Origin: Paenibacillus sp. FSL H8-0332
GTDB lineage: Bacteria > Bacillota > Bacilli > Paenibacillales > Paenibacillaceae
Reading direction: 5' to 3'
DNA: 64,000 nt
NCBI RefSeq assembly: GCF_037963835.1
Contig: NZ_CP150145.1
Coordinates: 5,518,001 to 5,582,000, forward strand
Shown here: positions 58,982-64,000 of the stretch, in pieces
Numbering within the stretch: position 1 is the first letter of the stretch
How the letters are laid out: the number at the start of each line of letters is the position of its first letter
Notes under the pieces: generated by a model
Told to the model about the DNA's origin: nothing
What the model saw: only the letters and a program-made list of their open reading frames with translations
Databases searched by the model: none
Translations under genes and position numbers: made by a program

Positions 58982-60337
58982 TCAGCTCATGGCGGACAGC
59001 AGGCTTTTTTGGCCGGTCAGGAAGCTCATCATGGCCTCCTGCACTTCCCAGAGCAGCCCCTCCGCCTTATTCTTGCTGTATTCATTCAGCGCCGCTATTC
59101 CCCGGCTCATGGATTTCTCCAGCCCGTCAGCGGTTCTCTGCCCTTCCGGGGTCAGGCCCGGCTCCAGCGCCTTGACCGCCTGGGTCCACTGCATATGGAG
59201 ATCACTTACTGCTCCTCCGCCGTTCCCGCTGCCCCCCCCGACAAGCAGGGAAGCAGACAAGCTGCTCAGCTCGCTTAACAGCTGGCTGCTGATTGTGAAA
59301 TAGCTGTCCACCGCCGCCCCCGTTCCGGTATAGCGGACCTGGTTCACAGCTGGCAGGGACACTTCTCTCACATACAGCTCGATGCCCTGCCCCTTGAGGC
59401 CATTGCTGAGCAGCTTGGCCTGCTCACGGTCAGGAGACAGCCCGGCGTACACACGGTTGCCGTCGGCCGGGTCAAGGCCTGCGGCAAGGCCTGCGGTCAG
59501 CAGCTCCTGCCGGGCCTGCTCCGCTCCTGCCGGTGTACTGAATACGCCATATTGCAACAGATAATAGCTCTGCGGTGCAACCTGAACCGGAATCTGCGCG
59601 CTCACCGCTTCTCCCGTCTGCTCAGCAGGCACACCCGTTATATCTGCTGCGGTACCGCTGTTTGCCGCATTCTGCCCCTGAGTGATCCCCGTCTTAACCG
59701 CAGCATTGCCGGGAGCTTTCCCCGTCTCCCCTGTCCCTCCTGTGATGAACGACAGGGCTGCGTATCCGAGCAGAATTCCCGTTCCCAGCGCTCCAGCTAT
59801 GGACAGTGCGAACTTCCACCAATACGAGGGACGGCGGGTATGGAAGGAGCCACCGGAGCTGTTCCCCTGAGCGCCGGACTGACCATAACTGTCCGGCGCT
59901 GATTCCCGGTTATCTTCATACAGCGGATAGTACTCCTCTGCCGAATACAGATCTTCTCCGTCCGCTTCTCCATAGAAGGGATGCTCCTCCGAATCTTCAC
60001 TCTGTTCCCACAGGTTCCTTGCAGAAGCAGGACGGGCAACAGAATACAGCCCCAAATCATAGTTATCCTCAGGAGCTTTCAGTTTCCGGCGGCTGGAGCC
60101 CGGGGGCTTCATGTAGGCTGTCTCTACAGACCGGGGCAATTCCACCTTCTCCAGATCCACAATATATTCATCGGCCTTGGAATAGGAGGATGTCTTAACT
60201 CCCCCGCGCTGCACCTTGTCAGTGTCCTTGTCCTCCACAACCACACCGGTTTCGTTCACCGCCCGGAGGTCTGCCGTCTCCATCCGCTGTCTGCCCTGGT
60301 CCCCGTCGAACCGGAATGTCATTCTACCGTTATTCAA
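58982..60337 (-). CDS. SPOR-domain membrane protein
   Basis: About 451 residues. TTG 60337 fits the GAGGTGAGGG site; GTG 60346 and ATG 60322 are other in-frame starts. The first 175 residues are charged and cytoplasmic, one membrane helix follows (WWKFALSIAGALGTGILLGYAAL is split by my reading at about 178-200), then a SPOR-like repeat (YYLLQYGVFSTPAGAEQARQELL) that would bind denuded peptidoglycan, and a helical C-terminus. It fits a divisome or spore septum factor. The gene is preceded by an intergenic region of 60 bases. Confidence 0.7.
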   Translation of the reverse strand: MNNGRMTFRFDGDQGRQRMETADLRAVNETGVVVEDKDTDKVQRGGVKTSSYSKADEYIVDLEKVELPRSVETAYMKPPGSSRRKLKAPEDNYDLGLYSVARPASARNLWEQSEDSEEHPFYGEADGEDLYSAEEYYPLYEDNRESAPDSYGQSGAQGNSSGGSFHTRRPSYWWKFALSIAGALGTGILLGYAALSFITGGTGETGKAPGNAAVKTGITQGQNAANSGTAADITGVPAEQTGEAVSAQIPVQVAPQSYYLLQYGVFSTPAGAEQARQELLTAGLAAGLDPADGNRVYAGLSPDREQAKLLSNGLKGQGIELYVREVSLPAVNQVRYTGTGAAVDSYFTISSQLLSELSSLSASLLVGGGSGNGGGAVSDLHMQWTQAVKALEPGLTPEGQRTADGLEKSMSRGIAALNEYSKNKAEGLLWEVQEAMMSFLTGQKSLLSAMS

Positions 60338-60413
60338 TACCCTCACCTCGCGATCTTCAGTTCTATACTGAAAGATATGAAAGCTGCGAGAGAGATATGC
60401 TATTTTAATATAT

Positions 60414-61601
60414 TTACACCAGGCTCAGCACCTTCGCCTTCACGCCGTCTGCTGCATAATGCTTGCTCAGTGTCCGGTAGGCCTGATCCGCGATAATGGA
60501 ACCAAGCTCCGGCGTCGTCAACAGTGTGATCAGATGCTCGGCAAAGGCAGCCGTTGTTTCTGCCAGCAGAATATTCCGCCCCGGCTCGCAGATCAGCTCC
60601 TCTGAGCCCTTCAGGCTGCTGACCACCGGAGTTCGGAGGGCCCAGGCCTCCAGAATCTTGCTCTGACTGCCGCAGTCCTCGCTGCACGAGGCAACCACAG
60701 CTCTAGCCCGGCGGATATAATCGGCTGTCTGTATAGCTTCGCCGATGATTAGAATAGAAGAGTCCTTCCGGGCCGCAGCTGCAACCTCAGGATGCACTTC
60801 CCCGCTAATCACGCAGCAACGGAGATCCGGCACTGCCACCTGAACCAGCGGGTATACCTTCTTGAAGAACAACAGCGCTGCATTCTTGCCGTGAGTGGAA
60901 TGCATGTCCCAGTGCAGAACGATGGAGTTATCCTTGGCAGTATCTCCGGCAGCCGCATAAGGGGGTTCGCTCAGATCAATGTACGGCGGAACCACATGCA
61001 CCTTGCCTGCATCGGCAAAGGATAACGCCTTGAAGGACAACGCCTCTTCTTCTGAAGCGGCGAGCAGCAGGCTGGTCTTGTTCATGAACCGGCGCTCCTC
61101 CCGGCGCATTAGGGCATTATTCAGCTTGCGGTAGCCTGTGCTGATTCCCCGCTTGCCAGCCGCCCGGCTCTGCGCCTGTCTGCCATAGGCACGGCGCACG
61201 TCGGTGACGATAACCGCACCGGGAAGCAGCGAGGAGACCAGATCCAGCCCATTGCCGAGCATGGCATACGAAACAAACACATGGCTGTAGTCGTGCTGGC
61301 TGCACATTTCAGTAATTACCGCCCGCAGAGACTTGTCATTGCCGATCATTGAGGCATCCGTACGGAGCCTGTTCAGTGGAAAAAGCAGGCTTCTGCGGGT
61401 GGCCGCAGGCCGCTTCACCTGATGCACGGTCAGGGCCGGACTGCGCAGAATCTGCGTCTCGCGGCGGTGGTGGCAATACTCCAGCAGATCAATATCAAAC
61501 CGCTCCAGCAGAATATCAAGGAAATTCTCTGTTCTTATGTCTCCTTCCCGGTCTTCCGGCGTATGACTCCGGGCAGAAAGGAACAGCATTCTCTCTCTCA
61601 T
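60414..61601 (-). CDS. Glycosyltransferase family 4-like protein, diverged
   Basis: 395 residues. GT-B build with N-terminal Rossmann half and C-terminal SSILIIGEAIQTADYIRRARAVVAS, ILEAWALRTPVVSSLKGSEEL. It is a clear paralogue of the neighbour at 61776 (shared SHVFVSYAMLG, LAASEEEALSFKAL, HPEVAA). Several residues of the donor and acceptor pockets differ (EGDIRT for GGKLRT, DVRRAYG for DAHNFES, WDMHSTHGK for GNMNYFPNI, CSEDCGSQSK for LLEGSGTRLK), so activity or sugar may have changed. Confidence 0.75.
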   Translation of the reverse strand: MRERMLFLSARSHTPEDREGDIRTENFLDILLERFDIDLLEYCHHRRETQILRSPALTVHQVKRPAATRRSLLFPLNRLRTDASMIGNDKSLRAVITEMCSQHDYSHVFVSYAMLGNGLDLVSSLLPGAVIVTDVRRAYGRQAQSRAAGKRGISTGYRKLNNALMRREERRFMNKTSLLLAASEEEALSFKALSFADAGKVHVVPPYIDLSEPPYAAAGDTAKDNSIVLHWDMHSTHGKNAALLFFKKVYPLVQVAVPDLRCCVISGEVHPEVAAAARKDSSILIIGEAIQTADYIRRARAVVASCSEDCGSQSKILEAWALRTPVVSSLKGSEELICEPGRNILLAETTAAFAEHLITLLTTPELGSIIADQAYRTLSKHYAADGVKAKVLSLV

Positions 61602-61775
61602 GGCTATAGCTCCTTGGTTCTATGTAAAATGTGTATGAATGTGTACGAAACAAAGAGGCCGAATGACATCCAGCCCAGGAATGTGAAACTTTCGATGTAG
61701 ATCTATAGTAACGCATTCCCCTGGAGAAGGTTGTCGATTTATGGGGGAAATAATTTTTTTAGCTTTCACACCCCT

Positions 61776-62957
61776 TCAGACCAGGGAAAGCAGCTTCTCC
61801 TTGACACTTTCCGCCTCATAATGTGCCAGCAGAGTCTCGTAAGCACGGTCCGCGAGTACTACTCCTCTTTCGTGATCCTGAAGCAGCAGTGTCACACTAT
61901 CGGCAAAAGAAGCGGGATCATCGGCAATCATAATATTCCGGGAATGCTCGCAGAGCAGCCCTTCCGCCCCTTTGGAGCTGGAGACGACAGGGATCCTCAG
62001 CGCCCAGGCCTCCAGAATTTTCAGCCGTGTCCCGCTGCCTTCCAGCAGTGGAGCAATGACAACCTGCGCCTTGCGTATATAATCCGCCACACTATCCACA
62101 TATCCGGTAATGACGATAGAGGAATCCTTCAAGGCCAGTGCCGCTACCTCCGGATGCACATCCCGTCCGACAATATACCACTTAATGTCCGGTACCCTCG
62201 CCTTAATCAACGGATATACCTCGCGGTAGAAGTAGAGTGCTGCGTTAATGTTAGGGAAGTAGTTCATATTACCTGGAAGGATAATCCACTGCTCTCTGGG
62301 AAAAAGCGTCTTGGTCCGGTAATCCTCCATGCGTATGAAATTCGGAATGACATGGACCTTATGCGACTGGCTTGGAGCCAGTGCCTTGAAGGACAGGGCA
62401 TCCTCTTCCGATGTGGCAAGCAGCACATTAGTCTTGTCCATCAGCTTAAGCTCATCCTTGCGCGTCCATACGGCATTAAGGGAATAGTAGACCTTGGCAA
62501 TCCCCTTTTTGCCGCCTGCAAGCTGTGCAGATAATCCACTCTCGAAATTATGCGCATCGGTAATAATCACAGTGTCAGGCAGGGAGCGCTGTACAATGTC
62601 AATGCAGCAACCCAGCAGACTGTGCGAAATAAATACATGGCTGTAGGACTTCCGGCTGCAGAGCTCAATAATCATCGCCTTCATATCCACATCGACATGG
62701 CTCATATACGAGCAATTCCGCCAGGTATATAAAGAACGGAGAAGCGCTCTGCGGTAGCTGACCGTACGCTCCACTTCATGCACCGTAAGTGACGGCAGTC
62801 CCTCCGGCGTCCCTGTCTTCCGGGGATTGGCGTAGGTGATAAGCTCTACCTCATACTTGGCGAGCAGAAGCTTCAGAATATTGCCCGTTCTCAGCTTGCC
62901 CCCGCTATCCTGCGGATACGGATTCTCTGCGGAAATGAATAGCAATGGTTCCTTCAT
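61776..62957 (-). CDS. Glycosyltransferase family 4-like protein
   Basis: 393 residues. GGKLRTGNILKLLL near the start, DAHNFES, a conserved GNMNYFPNINAALYF and the donor-site APLLEGSGTRLKILEAWALRIPVVSSSKGAEGL. Similar to sugar transferases with two Rossmann lobes found in surface polysaccharide loci. 170 bases separate it from the diverged paralogue; those bases show no gene. Confidence 0.82.
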   Translation of the reverse strand: MKEPLLFISAENPYPQDSGGKLRTGNILKLLLAKYEVELITYANPRKTGTPEGLPSLTVHEVERTVSYRRALLRSLYTWRNCSYMSHVDVDMKAMIIELCSRKSYSHVFISHSLLGCCIDIVQRSLPDTVIITDAHNFESGLSAQLAGGKKGIAKVYYSLNAVWTRKDELKLMDKTNVLLATSEEDALSFKALAPSQSHKVHVIPNFIRMEDYRTKTLFPREQWIILPGNMNYFPNINAALYFYREVYPLIKARVPDIKWYIVGRDVHPEVAALALKDSSIVITGYVDSVADYIRKAQVVIAPLLEGSGTRLKILEAWALRIPVVSSSKGAEGLLCEHSRNIMIADDPASFADSVTLLLQDHERGVVLADRAYETLLAHYEAESVKEKLLSLV

Positions 62958-63123
62958 GGCTTGTTCTCCTACTCTCCATTGATCTATTACCCGGGACTGC
63001 CCAGGACATCTAGGATCTATTACCCAAGTTCGGGTGTTTGACCACGCAGTTCCTTCCCCGCTGCCGAACTGGCGCTCAATCCTGCGATTCTATGGGGAAT
63101 ATAGTAACTTCGTATGCAAAAAA

Positions 63124-63161
63124 ACGGCCCTACACTCCCTATTAAAGGAATGTGGAGCCGT
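63124..63161 (-). terminator. Terminator after murC
   Basis: Minus strand ACGGCTCCACATTCC pairs with GGAGTGTAGGGCCGT with a few mismatches, then TTTTTTT. Confidence 0.8.
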
Positions 63162-63185
63162 TTCTGTAATCAACACGATGCTATC

Positions 63186-64000
63186 TTACCGGTTCTTCAG
63201 GTTGTCTGCCAGCGCATAAGCGACCTTCCAGATATCGCCTGCACCCATGGTGATGACCAGATCACCGGGAGCAATGCGGTTCTGCAGGTCTGCCAGCACA
63301 TCTTCCTTTGTCGGCAGATGCCGTGCACCGGCGTTGCTGTTCTGTACAATTAGCTCTACCAGCTTGGCAGAGGTAACTCCCTCGATCTGCTTCTCACCCG
63401 CAGGGGAGTAGATATCGGTGATAATCACTTCGTCCGCTTCGCTGAACGCGCGGCTGAACGCATCCAGCAGGAAGAAGGTACGCGTGTAGCGCTGCGGCTG
63501 GAACACGGCGATAATGCGTTTGCCGGTTGCCTTGGCGGCGCTGATCGTAGCCTGAATCTCTGTTGGATGATGCGCATAATCATCAATGACGAGAATCTCG
63601 TCAACCTCGCCCAGCACCTGGAAGCGCCGTTTGGCGCCGTGGAATTTCACAATGGCAGCGGCAATGGCTTCAAAGGAAATGCCTGATTTCAGACAAGAAA
63701 TCACTGCCGCCATAGAGTTATACAGATTGTATTGTCCCGGAATAGAGAGCTCGATACGGCCTAATACCTCTTTTCCATGATTCATGGTATAGGATACCTG
63801 CCGGTCACCGAGGACAATATCAGTCGCCGTATAATCGGCCGTTTCTGATTCGATCCCATAGCTGATCACTGTACCTTTTACCTTAGGCAGCAGGGATTTC
63901 AGATTCTCATCATCTGCACACACGATAGCTGTTCCATCCTCGCGCAGCTGATTCATGAACTGAACATAAGCATCCTTCAGCTTGCCGAAGTCGCCGCCGT
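63186..64000 (-). CDS. murC: UDP-N-acetylmuramate-L-alanine ligase, partial at right edge
   Basis: The C-terminal 271 residues are visible; the frame is open through 64000 (NGGDFGKLKDAYVQF before the internal Met). Mur ligase middle and C-terminal parts: IPGQYNLYNSMAAVISCL, GAKRRFQVLG, VIDDYAHHPTEI and AVFQPQRYTRT. Adds L-Ala to UDP-MurNAc. The ATP loop is outside the window. Confidence 0.93.
   Translation of the reverse strand, partial: GGDFGKLKDAYVQFMNQLREDGTAIVCADDENLKSLLPKVKGTVISYGIESETADYTATDIVLGDRQVSYTMNHGKEVLGRIELSIPGQYNLYNSMAAVISCLKSGISFEAIAAAIVKFHGAKRRFQVLGEVDEILVIDDYAHHPTEIQATISAAKATGKRIIAVFQPQRYTRTFFLLDAFSRAFSEADEVIITDIYSPAGEKQIEGVTSAKLVELIVQNSNAGARHLPTKEDVLADLQNRIAPGDLVITMGAGDIWKVAYALADNLKNR

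Overview
The window comes from a spore-forming, Gram-positive Firmicute, most probably a Paenibacillus. Supporting evidence is a set of sporulation genes (spo0B, spoIVFA/FB, a SafA-like LysM coat protein), the Firmicute gene orders rplU-prp-rpmA-spo0B-obg and minCD/mreBCD/radC/maf, strong AGGAGG ribosome binding sites, GTG/TTG starts, and an lpl-type sugar transporter with AraC-type regulators. Both edges cut genes: a YcaO protein on the left and murC on the right.

Positions 1-5200 (minus strand) hold the most unusual locus, the start of a thiazole/oxazole and dehydroamino-acid peptide (thiopeptide-like RiPP) cluster. Three tandem 52-residue precursor genes, too short to be caught by most gene finders, come first. 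They are followed by a stand-alone LanB-type glutamylation protein, a Cys-rich leader-binding/cyclodehydratase partner and a YcaO cyclodehydratase that runs off the window. The precursors share an almost invariant Ser/Cys-rich core although their codons have diverged. A divergent polytopic membrane protein, an MBL-fold hydrolase, a frameshifted methyltransferase and a complete BceRS-BceAB peptide-antibiotic sensing and resistance module follow (5.4-12.7 kb). An internally deleted transposase remnant lies at about 13 kb.

Positions 13.3-28 kb are a carbohydrate-uptake island: a two-permease plus lipoprotein ABC importer without its own ATPase, a very large secreted beta-helix protein, a membrane-bound AraC-type sensor-regulator, an SGNH esterase, two further AraC regulators and a GHL6/GH151-like glycoside hydrolase. 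A VOC protein, a LysR regulator and a divergent D-2-hydroxyacid dehydrogenase close this part.

Positions 30.5-37 kb hold, on the minus strand, one rrn operon (16S-23S-5S, no tRNA in the spacer, tandem promoters) and a separately promoted run of seven tRNA genes (Glu, Val, fMet, Asp, Gly, Arg, Leu).

Positions 37-64 kb are conserved chromosomal backbone, all on the minus strand: a SafA-like protein, ilvE, pheA-thrB-hom-pheB amino-acid genes, a YdjGHI-like membrane/SPFH operon, obg-spo0B-rpmA-prp-rplU with an L21-type leader, an RNase G, spoIVFB-spoIVFA, minD-minC, mreD-mreC-mreB, radC, maf, a DUF4321 protein, a SPOR-domain protein, two paralogous glycosyltransferases and the 3' part of murC.
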